NCBI GenBank assembly: GCA_016791105.1
Contig: JAEUNM010000127.1
Coordinates: 1 to 64,000 of the forward strand
Length of the DNA: 64,000 nucleotides
Reading direction: 5' to 3'
Source of the DNA: Rhodocyclaceae bacterium
GTDB lineage: Bacteria; Pseudomonadota; Gammaproteobacteria; Burkholderiales; Rhodocyclaceae
In this document: positions 43,151-51,948 of the stretch, piece by piece
Numbering within the stretch: position 1 is the first letter of the stretch
How the letters are laid out: the number at the start of each line of letters is the position of its first letter
Position numbers and translations under genes: made by a program
Notes under the pieces: generated by a model
The model's database searches: none
The model's input: only the letters and a program-made list of their open reading frames with translations
What the model was told of the DNA's origin: nothing

Positions 43151-43968
43151 CGCTTGAATCTCCATGCAGCGAGCGCCAGGGGGGCGACGATCCAGGCGCA
43201 CATGATGAGGCCCAGTTTCCAGGGCGCAGCCAGACCTTCGGGGAAAACCGTGGCCAGGCCGTACAGGGTGCGCACCTGATCGAGGCTGAATATGTTCAGC
43301 ACGCGGAACACGTCGGCCGGGTTGAGCAGCATGAGCCACGGGAAGATTTCGCCGCCGTACTGGCCGCCGGTGAGTACCAGCGCGCCCAGTAAAAGCAGAT
43401 CGAATACCAGCACGAAAAAGAACCACAGCGCCAGGGCAAGGCCGGAGGCGCGCGTGCGGTCCGGCGCGAATACCGACACCATCACCGCCAGACTAAGAAA
43501 GGACAGCCCCAGCAGCAGCGCGCTCACCATGAACCCGGCATAGTGGAACAATGCGCTCGTATCGAGTTTCACGGCCAGCAGTACGCCTACCAGACCAAAG
43601 CCGGCGATGGTGGAAAACGCCAGCGCGGCGGCCAGTCCGCAGTATTTGCCCAACAGCAGTTCCAGGCGGGTGATGGGCAGCGACAGCAACAGATCGAGCG
43701 ATCCGCGCTCGCGCTCGCCGACGATGGCGTCAAACCCCAAAATCAGCGCGATGAGCGGAATGAGATAAATGGCCAGACTGACCAAGGACGCGATGGTGAC
43801 GTCTATGGACTGAAAACCGATCACGCCTTGCTGTGCGGCACCGAAATAAGCGATCACGAGCGCGAACGCGGTAAATACCAGCGCCACCGCGAGCACCCAG
43901 CGGTTGCGCAGGCGGTCCCAGAACTCTTTGGCCGCGATGGTGGCGATCTGATGCGGTTCGACGTTCAT
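43147..43968 (-). CDS. nosY: NosY, ABC transporter permease
   Basis: A 273-residue membrane protein with about six helices and the cytoplasmic loop GFDAIVGERERGSLDLLLSL typical of ABC-2 permeases. It pairs with NosF as the transporter that, with NosD, helps assemble the copper centres of nitrous oxide reductase. The start at 43968 is 5 nt after the nosF stop with GGAGA just upstream. An open frame upstream of 43968 inside nosF is not homologous. Confidence 0.94.
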   Translation of the reverse strand: MNVEPHQIATIAAKEFWDRLRNRWVLAVALVFTAFALVIAYFGAAQQGVIGFQSIDVTIASLVSLAIYLIPLIALILGFDAIVGERERGSLDLLLSLPITRLELLLGKYCGLAAALAFSTIAGFGLVGVLLAVKLDTSALFHYAGFMVSALLLGLSFLSLAVMVSVFAPDRTRASGLALALWFFFVLVFDLLLLGALVLTGGQYGGEIFPWLMLLNPADVFRVLNIFSLDQVRTLYGLATVFPEGLAAPWKLGLIMCAWIVAPLALAAWRFKR

Positions 43969-43973
43969 TGCGC

Positions 43974-44900
43974 TCAGTCTCCGAAGCCGAAAAACACGTC
44001 TTCGAGCGATGGCTCGCGCACATTCAGATCGAGCACGCGGCCGCCCAGCGCGGCCAGCGCGGCGATGACGGCCATTTTGGATTCGCGCCGGCATTGCACG
44101 GCGACATGGTCGTCGCGCGCTTCGATGGCACATATCGGCAGGTTGCCCAGGGCTTCGCGCACGGCGGAAAAATCCGCGTGAGCAAGCTTTACTTCAAACC
44201 ACAGCGGCAGATCCATTTTTTCGCGCAGCGCCTGTACCGTGCCCAATTCGAGAATTTTTCCCTGCGCCATGATGGCGAGGCGGTCCACGCGCTCCTGGAT
44301 TTCGGCCAGGATGTGCGAAGTAAGGATCATCGTTACGCCCTGCGCTTTCAGTTCGCGCAGAATTGCGTAGAACTCGCGTATGGCTTCCGGATCGAGGCCA
44401 TTGGTCGGTTCGTCCAGAAACAATAGTTGTGGCCGGCCGAGCAGGGCCTGCGCAAAACCCAGCCGCTGGCGCATGCCTTTGGAGTATTCGCGCACGCGGC
44501 GCCGCGCCGCCTGTGCCAGGCCCACCCGTTCCAGCACGGCGGCGCAATCGCGCCGCGGCACGCTTTTAAGATCGGCGAAAAAATACAGGGTTTCGAGGCC
44601 GGTTAGGTTGTCGTACAGCACCACGTTTTCCGGCAGGTAGCCGATCTTGCGGCGCACGCTGCGGAATTCGGCACCGCTCACCAGCGTGCCGTCTATGCGG
44701 ATTTCGCCAGCGCCGGGCGCGATGAGTCCCAACATCAGTTTGAATAAAGTGCTTTTGCCGGCGCCGTTGTGACCGATCAGTCCGAATAATTCGCCGCGCG
44801 CCACGCGCAAATCGACGCCGTCCACGGCGTGCACCGCACCGAAATGACGTATCACGCCCGCCAGCGTGACGGCTTCGCCGCCGGCCGGCATCGCCGCCAT
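43974..44900 (-). CDS. nosF: NosF, ABC transporter ATPase
   Basis: A 308-residue ATPase with Walker A GHNGAGKS, signature EYSKGMRQRLGFAQALLGRP, Walker B LLFLDEPTNGLDP and switch TSHILAE. It energises NosY for CuZ-site assembly. ATG 44900 is preferred; ATG 44891 is also possible, and upstream codons would overlap nosD (stop at 44923). Belongs to the nos operon. Confidence 0.94.
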   Translation of the reverse strand: MAAMPAGGEAVTLAGVIRHFGAVHAVDGVDLRVARGELFGLIGHNGAGKSTLFKLMLGLIAPGAGEIRIDGTLVSGAEFRSVRRKIGYLPENVVLYDNLTGLETLYFFADLKSVPRRDCAAVLERVGLAQAARRRVREYSKGMRQRLGFAQALLGRPQLLFLDEPTNGLDPEAIREFYAILRELKAQGVTMILTSHILAEIQERVDRLAIMAQGKILELGTVQALREKMDLPLWFEVKLAHADFSAVREALGNLPICAIEARDDHVAVQCRRESKMAVIAALAALGGRVLDLNVREPSLEDVFFGFGD

Positions 44901-44922
44901 GGGCAGGACGCGGGCCGGCAGG

Positions 44923-46227
44923 TCAAGGGGTGGCGTCAACGCGTTTTCCAATCCATGCACTCCAGTCGTTATGCTGCGGCTGCATGCGCGGCGCATTGTC
45001 GACCACGCTGGGCGCGCGCAGCAGCGGAAATTGCGCGCCTATCAGGCGCAAGGTCTGCAGGGCCGGGCTGGCGAGCAGCAGTTTCATCATCGGGTAGCGC
45101 CAGGACAGGCGATCGACCATGTCGTTGGCGGCGTAGGGCACGTCGCCGCGGCCGTCGCCATTGCGGTCCCAGCCCAGGTAATTGCTGAAATAATTGCCTT
45201 CTTTGGCACCCCAAATCTGGTCTTTTGCGGCGACGTATTTGACTGGCTCCTGGTTGGCGATGAAATCGTTGCCATCCACTTCGTTATGTATGGAGCCGGC
45301 CCACAAATGCATGCCGACGCGGTTATCCACCACCAGGTTGTTGCGCAAGGTGTTGTACTCGGCGTCGTAAATGAAAAAGCCGCGCGCGTTGCCGGCCACG
45401 ACATTGTTTTCGATCAGCGAATCCTGGATCGTGCGCAACATGATGCCGTGGTCGGAATTGCCCCAGGCGCGGTTGTTGCGCACGATCTGGTTGCGCGTCA
45501 TCATGAGCGCCAGGCCGCCGCGGTTGTGGTAGGACTCATTGTTTTCCCAGGTGTTGTTGTGGGAATTCATATAGTGCGTGCCGTAGCGCACGTTGTGGAT
45601 GCGGTTGCCGCGAAACACGGCGTGGTGCGATACATCCACGTATATGCCGTCGCGCACGAAACTGATTTCGTTGTTTTCGATGCGGGCTTCCTGACTATCG
45701 TAGAGCTGTATGCCGTTGCCGCGCTGCGCCGACTGGTGGTCGCGCTTGCCGGTGATGATGTTGTTCAGTATTTGCGCGCCGCTTACTTTTTCTATCCAGA
45801 TGCCGAACAGCGTGTAACTAAAGCTGCAGTTGCTCACGATCGCGTGGTGGGCGCCGCGCTCCAGATAGATGCCGGCATTTTGCGCAGTGAGGTCATCGCC
45901 GGAATCCGCGATGATCAGCCCATCCACCTGCACGTGCTGCGCGCGCACCCGTATGGTGTCGCCTTTGAGCCCGCCGGACAGATACGGAAAATCCACGCCC
46001 AGCAGTTTGAGCGGCTTGTCTATGCGCAGGTTTTCACGGTAGCGGCCACGCAGCACCCGCACGGTGTCGCCCGGCTCGGCGCTGTCTATCGCCGCCTGTA
46101 TCGATGCGCCCGGCTGCACCGTCCAGTCTGCTGCTGCAGACAGCGTGCTGCATGCCGCCAGCGCCGCGGCGAGCAGCAGCCTGAGCGCGCGCAGTGCGCG
46201 GGCGCGCCGCAGCGGGGTAGGCGTCAT
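44923..46227 (-). CDS. nosD: NosD, periplasmic copper-centre assembly protein
   Basis: A 434-residue exported beta-helix protein. The signal peptide runs to SAAAD, near residue 34 (LRLLLAAALAACSTLSAAAD). Many CASH-type repeats follow, such as GIYLERGAHHAIVSNCSF, NIITGKRDHQSAQRGNGIQL and DGIYVDVSHHAVFRGNRIHN. NosD works with the NosFY transporter and NosL in maturing NosZ. The start overlaps the stop of the membrane gene upstream (ATGA). Confidence 0.95.
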   Translation of the reverse strand: MTPTPLRRARALRALRLLLAAALAACSTLSAAADWTVQPGASIQAAIDSAEPGDTVRVLRGRYRENLRIDKPLKLLGVDFPYLSGGLKGDTIRVRAQHVQVDGLIIADSGDDLTAQNAGIYLERGAHHAIVSNCSFSYTLFGIWIEKVSGAQILNNIITGKRDHQSAQRGNGIQLYDSQEARIENNEISFVRDGIYVDVSHHAVFRGNRIHNVRYGTHYMNSHNNTWENNESYHNRGGLALMMTRNQIVRNNRAWGNSDHGIMLRTIQDSLIENNVVAGNARGFFIYDAEYNTLRNNLVVDNRVGMHLWAGSIHNEVDGNDFIANQEPVKYVAAKDQIWGAKEGNYFSNYLGWDRNGDGRGDVPYAANDMVDRLSWRYPMMKLLLASPALQTLRLIGAQFPLLRAPSVVDNAPRMQPQHNDWSAWIGKRVDATP

Positions 46228-46652
46228 ACCACCAGCGCGCCTAGCGATTTGAGCGCGATGAACAAAGCGGCCCCTATCAGCAGGTTTTTGAAGCCCACGT
46301 AGCACAGCATGTCCATGCGGCCCGCGCGGCGGTAACAGCGGCCCCACCAGGGGCCTTCTTTCACGTAGGGCTTGGCGCCCAGGCGCACCACGACTTCAAA
46401 CACGCTCCAGCCGAACCACCAGGCAATCACGGCACCGGCCTGCATGTGGCCCAGCCCGGCCAGTATCCACACCACGCTGGCGGCAAGTCCCAAGGCCAGG
46501 CCCGCGCCCTGTAGTGCGCGGCCGGTCTGGAATCCGGCGCGGCTCCAGGGCCACAGGTGGTCCCAAATTTCGGCCGTGAGCCAGGCCACGATGCCGGGAC
46601 GGGTGGCATAGGGAAGTTCGACGCGGTCGCTGGGCAGGCGCGGGTCCACCAT
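46224..46652 (-). CDS. Membrane protein of the nos operon, function unknown
   Basis: A 142-residue protein with two or three membrane helices (LALGLAASVVWILAGLGHM, AGAVIAWWFGWSVFEVVVRL, YVGFKNLLIGAALFIALKSL). It sits between nosR and nosD and overlaps nosD by 4 bp, so it is translated with the assembly genes. Genes in this position are seen in some betaproteobacterial nos clusters, but I do not know a defined role. It could support electron transfer with NosR or copper-centre assembly; this is inference. Confidence 0.75.
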   Translation of the reverse strand: MVDPRLPSDRVELPYATRPGIVAWLTAEIWDHLWPWSRAGFQTGRALQGAGLALGLAASVVWILAGLGHMQAGAVIAWWFGWSVFEVVVRLGAKPYVKEGPWWGRCYRRAGRMDMLCYVGFKNLLIGAALFIALKSLGALVV

Positions 46653-46714
46653 GTTGCGTTACCTCGTTCAAGCCGGGGAGCGCAGGCGGCCCCGGAAAAC
46701 CCTGGCGTGGGCAA

Positions 46715-48907
46715 TCATTTTTCCGCGGCCTGCGTGGGTATCTGGCGGATAGGAATGAAATATCCGTCGGCGCCTATGCGCGTCATTTCCAGGCCGGATT
46801 TGGTGCGGCGGCGACGTTCCTGCGCCAGCGGCGGGCAGCCGTGCTGGTCGTAATACAAGATCATGCAATCCATGCAGAGCAGGCATTCGCGCTGGTCTAT
46901 GCGGCCGTCGCGGTCTATCGCCAGCGATCCGCAACCTTTGGCGCAGGCTTTGCAGGTATCGCATTCCTGTTTGCGCTTGAGTCCGAACCAGCGGAAGGTG
47001 GTCGGCATGGCGAGCGCCGCGCCCAGCGGGCAGAGGTATTTGCAGAACGGCCGCTCGATGAATATCGACAGCCCCAGCAAGGTACCGGCAAACAAGGTGT
47101 ACGGCCAACTACGCTTGAACAGCCCGACCAGTATGGTGGTTTTGAACGGTTCCACCTCGGCCAGCTTTTCCGCCAGCCCCATGGAGAACATGGACACTGC
47201 CAGCAGGCCGATGAATACGGCGTATTTCACCCACTTCAGGCGGTCGTGCAGCCGCTTCGGCAGCATGGTCTGGAAGCGTTTCAGGCCCAGCGCGCGCGCC
47301 ACTTTGTACATCAATTCGGTGAGCGAGCCGAACGGGCATAGCCAGCCGCAAAACAGCCCGCGTCCCCAAACGAACACGGTCACGATGATGAATACCCAGA
47401 ATATGAAAATGAAGGGGTCGCTCAGGAATAGTTCCCATTTCCACTGGAACAGCAGGGAGTGGAACCAGGTAAGCACCTGCGTGATGGAGGGCTGGGCGAG
47501 CAGGCCGAAACCCGCGAAAAAGATGGAAATGACCCAGGCCACGTATTTGAATCCATTTACCGGCCACTTGTTTTTGTGGCTGGAGCGGCGTACCAGGCCG
47601 TCGCGGTTGGCATAAACCACGGCCACGCCCAATAGCAGCGCGGTGAAGGCGACGATGGCGCCGGCGCGGTCTTTCCAGATTTTCAGCCAGGTCGGGTCGG
47701 GCTTCACGACCAGCGGCCGGCCGCCCTGCAGATAATTTGCCGGAAGCCAGTATTCGCGGTCGAAATTCACGAAGGTTTTAGTTCGTGTTTCTCGATCCGT
47801 TTTGTTGCCCAGAAATACGAATTGCCAGGGGTAGGCGGCAGAAAATGCGTTGCCGCCGTGAATGATGAATATCGCCGATTCGGTAAAGGCCGGCGCGCCG
47901 GGCGCCGCGACACCATACAGATTGAGGTAGTCGGTATCGCGGAAACTGAAAATGTCGCGCCCCTGGCGCACCTGTACGCGATCGTATATGCCGCCACGCA
48001 CGAAGCCGGAGCCTTTGAACGATTCGCCGCCTGCGGTGCGTATCACGAATATCGCGTGGTCGCCCGGCTTGAGGTCTGCCATCAGCCTGTCGTAGCCGCT
48101 GCGCCCGAGTATGGCGCGGCCCAGCGTGGGCTGGTTCAGATAGCCGAACCATAGTTCGATGAACGGCCCGGCGCCGCTCGATCCGACTTCGGCCGGGCTC
48201 ACGCTCAGGCGCTGCAGGCTGCCTTCTTCCACCATTTGTTGCCAGGTTGGCGCCGCACCGCTATCGACAAATTTGGCTGCCGCGCGCGGCGTGGGCTTGA
48301 GTATGCCCACCTGTTTCGCCACCGCCATGCCGGAATTGAGCATGACCTGGTTTTGCGCGATCACCGTGACCGTGGCGCCGGTAATCGCGTCCAGGCCGAC
48401 GATGTGCTCGTCCGGCCTGGACTGGCCTATTTCGAGTTGATCGCCGACGAATTTGCCGACGTACTGGTGGTTGAAATCGATCAGCGCCTGTTCCGGTATG
48501 CCCAGCAGCAGTATCGGTTCCGAGTGCTTGAGTACCTTCACGCCGGTGAAATATCCGCGCGCATCCATCCCGATCAGCGTTACCACCGGCTTGCCGGAAT
48601 AGGCGGGCAGGTCGGTAATGTCGGTGGATAGCATCACGTAGCCGACCAGCTTTTTGCCATCGCCGCTGCCCCGGTAGCCTTCGACGTAAGGCGGCGAGCC
48701 CTTGCGTTCGGAAAAACTGTCCGCCCCCGGCAGGACTTCGGCGCAGGGCACGTAATCGCACATGCGCGGCGAGGTACTTAGTTCCGGCGGCAGGTGGGCT
48801 TCGTAAGAAGTTGCTCCGGCTGTCGTGGCAAGGCACGCCAGCAGCAGCATGAGCGCCGCGTACCGCATTAACGCGCGTGCAACCGGACTATCTATGGTTG
48901 GAATCAT
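46715..48907 (-). CDS. nosR: NosR, FMN/Fe-S membrane protein for N2O reduction
   Basis: A 730-residue polytopic protein. The signal peptide precedes a periplasmic FMN-binding domain with the flavin-threonine motif DAITGATVTVIA. Membrane helices follow, with NapH-like CGWLCPFGS and CKYLCPLGAA motifs, and a cytoplasmic ferredoxin-like end with CDTCKACAKGCG and CLLCMDCM for two [4Fe-4S] clusters. NosR feeds electrons toward NosZ and is needed for nos expression. The start at 48907 is usual; ATG 48868 is possible. Here it follows nosZ by 192 bp, unlike the nosR-first order of Pseudomonas. Confidence 0.95.
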   Translation of the reverse strand: MIPTIDSPVARALMRYAALMLLLACLATTAGATSYEAHLPPELSTSPRMCDYVPCAEVLPGADSFSERKGSPPYVEGYRGSGDGKKLVGYVMLSTDITDLPAYSGKPVVTLIGMDARGYFTGVKVLKHSEPILLLGIPEQALIDFNHQYVGKFVGDQLEIGQSRPDEHIVGLDAITGATVTVIAQNQVMLNSGMAVAKQVGILKPTPRAAAKFVDSGAAPTWQQMVEEGSLQRLSVSPAEVGSSGAGPFIELWFGYLNQPTLGRAILGRSGYDRLMADLKPGDHAIFVIRTAGGESFKGSGFVRGGIYDRVQVRQGRDIFSFRDTDYLNLYGVAAPGAPAFTESAIFIIHGGNAFSAAYPWQFVFLGNKTDRETRTKTFVNFDREYWLPANYLQGGRPLVVKPDPTWLKIWKDRAGAIVAFTALLLGVAVVYANRDGLVRRSSHKNKWPVNGFKYVAWVISIFFAGFGLLAQPSITQVLTWFHSLLFQWKWELFLSDPFIFIFWVFIIVTVFVWGRGLFCGWLCPFGSLTELMYKVARALGLKRFQTMLPKRLHDRLKWVKYAVFIGLLAVSMFSMGLAEKLAEVEPFKTTILVGLFKRSWPYTLFAGTLLGLSIFIERPFCKYLCPLGAALAMPTTFRWFGLKRKQECDTCKACAKGCGSLAIDRDGRIDQRECLLCMDCMILYYDQHGCPPLAQERRRRTKSGLEMTRIGADGYFIPIRQIPTQAAEK

Positions 48908-49046
48908 GCGTCGGTACCCTGGTGCGCGCCGCCTGCCTGCCTTGTCGCGCGTTACTGCGCAGAGGCCGGCCGCCGTAGCGGCAAATCAAATGGGTGTGCC
49001 CCCGGGCGCCCATGCGCGAGCGGGCCGCGGAATAGTCAAAGCACGA

Positions 49047-49092
49047 CCGGCGCCCGCCGTGCTGCGCGAGCGCGCGGCTGGGCGGGCGCCGG
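49047..49092 (-). terminator. Strong stem-loop between nosZ and nosR
   Basis: A perfect 12-bp stem CCGGCGCCCGCC / GGCGGGCGCCGG with a 22-nt, itself GC-rich loop starts 7 nt after the nosZ stop codon. No U-tract follows, so it is more likely to stabilise the nosZ mRNA end or cause partial termination than to stop all transcription. Confidence 0.65.
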
Positions 49093-49099
49093 AACGGTG

Positions 49100-51052
49100 T
49101 CAAGCTTCCACGATCATGCGGCTGCGCATTTCCAGGTGCAGCGCGTGGCAGAAGTTGGTGCAGTAGCACCAGTACACGCCGGGCTTTTCCGCCTTGAACG
49201 TGACCGACTGGGTCTGCTGCGGATTGATGAGGAAATTCACGTCGTATTTCGGAATCGCAAAGCCGTGCGTAAGATCTTCCACCTTGTCGTGATTAGTAAT
49301 GATGATGGTGACTTCATCGCCTTTTTTGACGCGAAATTCCGGCAGACTGAACGCGGGCGCCACGCTGGTGATTTTGACCGTGACTTTCTTGCCTTCGCGG
49401 AATACGCCGGAATCCTTGGCGTCCTTGATTGCGTGCGGGAAGTCGTCGAGGTTGTAAATCTGCCGCGTTTTGATGATGTCGCGGCGCACGATGATGGAAT
49501 CGTGTGGCTCGGAATACACCGCGTGGTCGGCGACCAGTTTCATTTTGTCGCCGCTGATATCTATCATCTGCGCCGTTTCCGGATGCAGCGGACCCACCGG
49601 CAGGAAACGGTCCTTGGAAAATTTGTTGTCCGAAATAAAGAATTTTCCGTCCGGTTCTTTGGTTTCACCCATGGAAGTAAAGCCGTGGCCGGGCTGGTAA
49701 TGCACGTCTATGCGGTCTGCCACGACTTTCGCGTTCTTGTCGCCCTTGAATGCCTTGATGGCTTCTTCGACGTTCCATTTGACGATCTGGCTATCCAGAA
49801 ACAGCGTGGTGTAAGCAAATCCGCGGCCGTCAAAGCCGGTGTGCAGCGGGCCCAGGCCGATTTCCGGTTCCGCGACCACGGCTTCACGCGCATCTTTTAG
49901 TTCGCCGTCGAACCATTTAAGCACCAGGTCGTGCTGGATCACGGAACAGGTGGGCGACAGTTTGCCGGCGCAGGCATAGTACTTGCCGTCCGGGCTGATA
50001 TTCACGCCGTGCGGGTTTTTCGGAAGCGGGACGTAACACACCAGGGCGGTTTTCGCATCCGGGTTGGCGGCCTTGGTGCCATCGACAACCGGTACTTTGG
50101 AACTGCCTATGGTCTTGAATTTGCCGTCCTTCACGGCCTGCTCGATGCGGGCCACGTTGAAAAACAGGCAGGAGTCGCGCTCGGCCGCCATCATGTCGCC
50201 GAAGTGCACGCCCATTTCGGTGTTGTACTGGTTGGTCGCCGCCAGCTTGCCGTCGAACGAGGTGGCGACCAGATCGCAATTTCCGTCTATCAGCACCTGC
50301 CAGCGCACCTGCATGGTGTCGGCATCGACGCAGGTGAACAGCGAGCGATAGGCGTCCGGTTTGTCCATGTCACGCCCTTCGTTGGGCAAGGGGATGGAAA
50401 ATTCGGCGCCGCAAAATACCCGCGTGGTTCTGTTGACAGCGGCATCGACCGGGTCGCGCTTGTCCGGAAAGGTGCCGTGATAGCCCTGCACGTTGGGCAG
50501 TTCAGTGATCTTGTCGCATTCCATGGTGTCCAGCCGTATGCGCGCGATGCGGCTGTGCAGCTTGTCATTCACGAAGGCGTAGCGGCCGTCGTAAGTGCCG
50601 TCGGTATAGCTCTGGTGCACGTGGTGGGTATCGCCGGTCGTGTATTTGGGTGAGCCGTCCGGCTTGGTGCCGAGAATGGCTTTCGATTCGTTGGTAACGC
50701 CCCAACCCACCAGGGCGTCCATGTTGAACACCGGAATGCGCTTGAGCAGGCGCCCGGAAGGCAAGCCGTAAATGCGCACCTCGCCGGAATGGCCGCCACT
50801 GCAAAAATCGTAATAGGTATCGAGCTGGCCCGGAGGCACTTCATATTTCCCACCTTCGGCCTTGGCCACCGGCGCAGGCGCTGCGTCGGTTTTGGCCGCC
50901 GCGGCCGGCGCATGAGCGGAATCCTGCTTGCAGGATGACAAGCCCACCGACAAGCCGACCCCGGCCAGGCCCGCCAGGGCAGCGGTATTCAGAAATTTGC
51001 GGCGGCTGTTCGTCGGATCGGCGTCTACAGTCAGGTCTTTTTCGTTGCTCAT
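49100..51052 (-). CDS. nosZ: Nitrous oxide reductase, clade I (Tat-exported)
   Basis: A 650-residue NosZ. It reduces N2O to N2 in the periplasm, the last step of denitrification. The N-terminus has the Tat motif SRRKFLNTAALAGLAG, which marks clade I. The propeller domain carries CuZ histidines (GDTHHVHQSYTDGTYDGRYA, NVQGYHGTFPD, NPHGVNISPDGKY), and the C-terminal cupredoxin carries the CuA site CYCTNFCHALHLEM. The ATG at 51052 is chosen because AGGTGGAG lies 9 nt upstream; an ATG three codons earlier is too close to it. It is the first gene of the operon and has a candidate FNR/DNR site upstream. Confidence 0.98.
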   Translation of the reverse strand: MSNEKDLTVDADPTNSRRKFLNTAALAGLAGVGLSVGLSSCKQDSAHAPAAAAKTDAAPAPVAKAEGGKYEVPPGQLDTYYDFCSGGHSGEVRIYGLPSGRLLKRIPVFNMDALVGWGVTNESKAILGTKPDGSPKYTTGDTHHVHQSYTDGTYDGRYAFVNDKLHSRIARIRLDTMECDKITELPNVQGYHGTFPDKRDPVDAAVNRTTRVFCGAEFSIPLPNEGRDMDKPDAYRSLFTCVDADTMQVRWQVLIDGNCDLVATSFDGKLAATNQYNTEMGVHFGDMMAAERDSCLFFNVARIEQAVKDGKFKTIGSSKVPVVDGTKAANPDAKTALVCYVPLPKNPHGVNISPDGKYYACAGKLSPTCSVIQHDLVLKWFDGELKDAREAVVAEPEIGLGPLHTGFDGRGFAYTTLFLDSQIVKWNVEEAIKAFKGDKNAKVVADRIDVHYQPGHGFTSMGETKEPDGKFFISDNKFSKDRFLPVGPLHPETAQMIDISGDKMKLVADHAVYSEPHDSIIVRRDIIKTRQIYNLDDFPHAIKDAKDSGVFREGKKVTVKITSVAPAFSLPEFRVKKGDEVTIIITNHDKVEDLTHGFAIPKYDVNFLINPQQTQSVTFKAEKPGVYWCYCTNFCHALHLEMRSRMIVEA

Positions 51053-51161
51053 GGCATGCATCTCCACCTGGTTCGGTTTGCGGATTGTTGAATTTGGGGC
51101 GCGCGCGTCGCGGCCGCAGGTAGCAAAAACCGGCTGCGGAATGGCTCCACAGTCGCGCCGC

Positions 51162-51203
51162 AATGTAACGGCGGGGGCGAGGAATATCCTTGATATTGGA
51201 TAA
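51162..51203 (-). promoter_or_regulatory. Candidate FNR/DNR-type promoter of the nos operon
   Basis: On the minus strand TTATCCAATATCAA (51203-51190) holds a good ATCAA half-site and a degenerate partner of the TTGAT-N4-ATCAA family. A TACATT -10-like element at 51167-51162 would place the site at exactly -41.5 from a start near 51155, the class II position for FNR/DNR activators. Leader ~100 nt to the nosZ ATG. Confidence 0.45.
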
Positions 51204-51948
51204 GATGGCAGGGCGGCTCGCGGCGAGACGGGCGGTGGCAAAGGCAATACCCCATGCGGTATGCATTGCGGAGCCGGCGGCTCCCGGGGTGTCGAGCCAG
51301 GTCTGCGGAAAACTCAGCCGGATCACATTTGCGGCCGCCTGCGGCAAGCCGTGCTGAATTTTCTCGATTGATTTCGACCGGATGCGGGTCGCCCGCGACA
51401 CGGTGGCCGGGTGTGAACGGTTTGCACCTTGCCCCGAGGCCTTGCGCGTGGCACCGCACGATGCGGTGGTGATTGCAGGCGTCGGCGAACCCCCGGATTG
51501 CCTGCTCCAGCCTTGATTTTCCTCGCCGATGGTCGTCGAGCCCCCCGGAATGTAGGGCGGATAAGCGCAGCGCAATCCGCCGTATGCGAGCGTTTAAGCT
51601 TCCCGCGCACCCGGCCCCGTCGCAGACTTATCGAGCCATCGCGCGCCAGCACATTTCCCAAACCGGCATAACATCCAGCCGTGTTCGGCGATTCAACCGC
51701 CCCATACGGCGGATTGCGCCTGCGGCTTATCCGGCCTACGCCGCTAACGGTACGCCAAATGGCGTCAACTCCGAAGCCAAAAAGTGCCAAGCCGGTTTCC
51801 CGAATCCCAGCGGGATTCCGGGACGGGGTCAGGAAGTCTGAACTTGCGTAAGTACACTCATCACAAAGGTCAGGTACTCAGCCACCGATGCTCGGACGAT
51901 CGACACCCCATTTCTTTTGGCAACCCTGCGCGGTGTGTTATTGCTCAT
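51204..51948. other. Gap between nos operon and defence island
   Basis: About 745 bases with no supported gene. Contents: an inverted pair of a ~36-bp repeat (51552-51586 and 51703-51739) and a GAATCCC-AGC-GGGATTC hairpin near 51798-51823. From ~51840 base composition becomes more AT-rich, as at the edge of an island. Confidence 0.6.
51552..51739. repeat. Inverted pair of a dispersed ~36-bp repeat
   Basis: 51552-51586 (GTAGGGCGGATAAGCGCAGC, GCAATCCGCCGTATG) and 51703-51739 (its inverted counterpart, CATACGGCGGATTGCGCCTG, CGGCTTATCCGGCCTAC) face each other across ~116 bp. Each copy is itself partly palindromic. Confidence 0.8.

Noticed and set aside
44866..46302. 478-codon + strand frame opposite nosD
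   Set aside because: nosD on the minus strand is well supported by repeats and operon position; this frame is its mirror.
51323..51790. Possible gene in the gap upstream of nosZ
   Set aside because: The frame crosses two repeat copies and has no start signal or recognisable domain.
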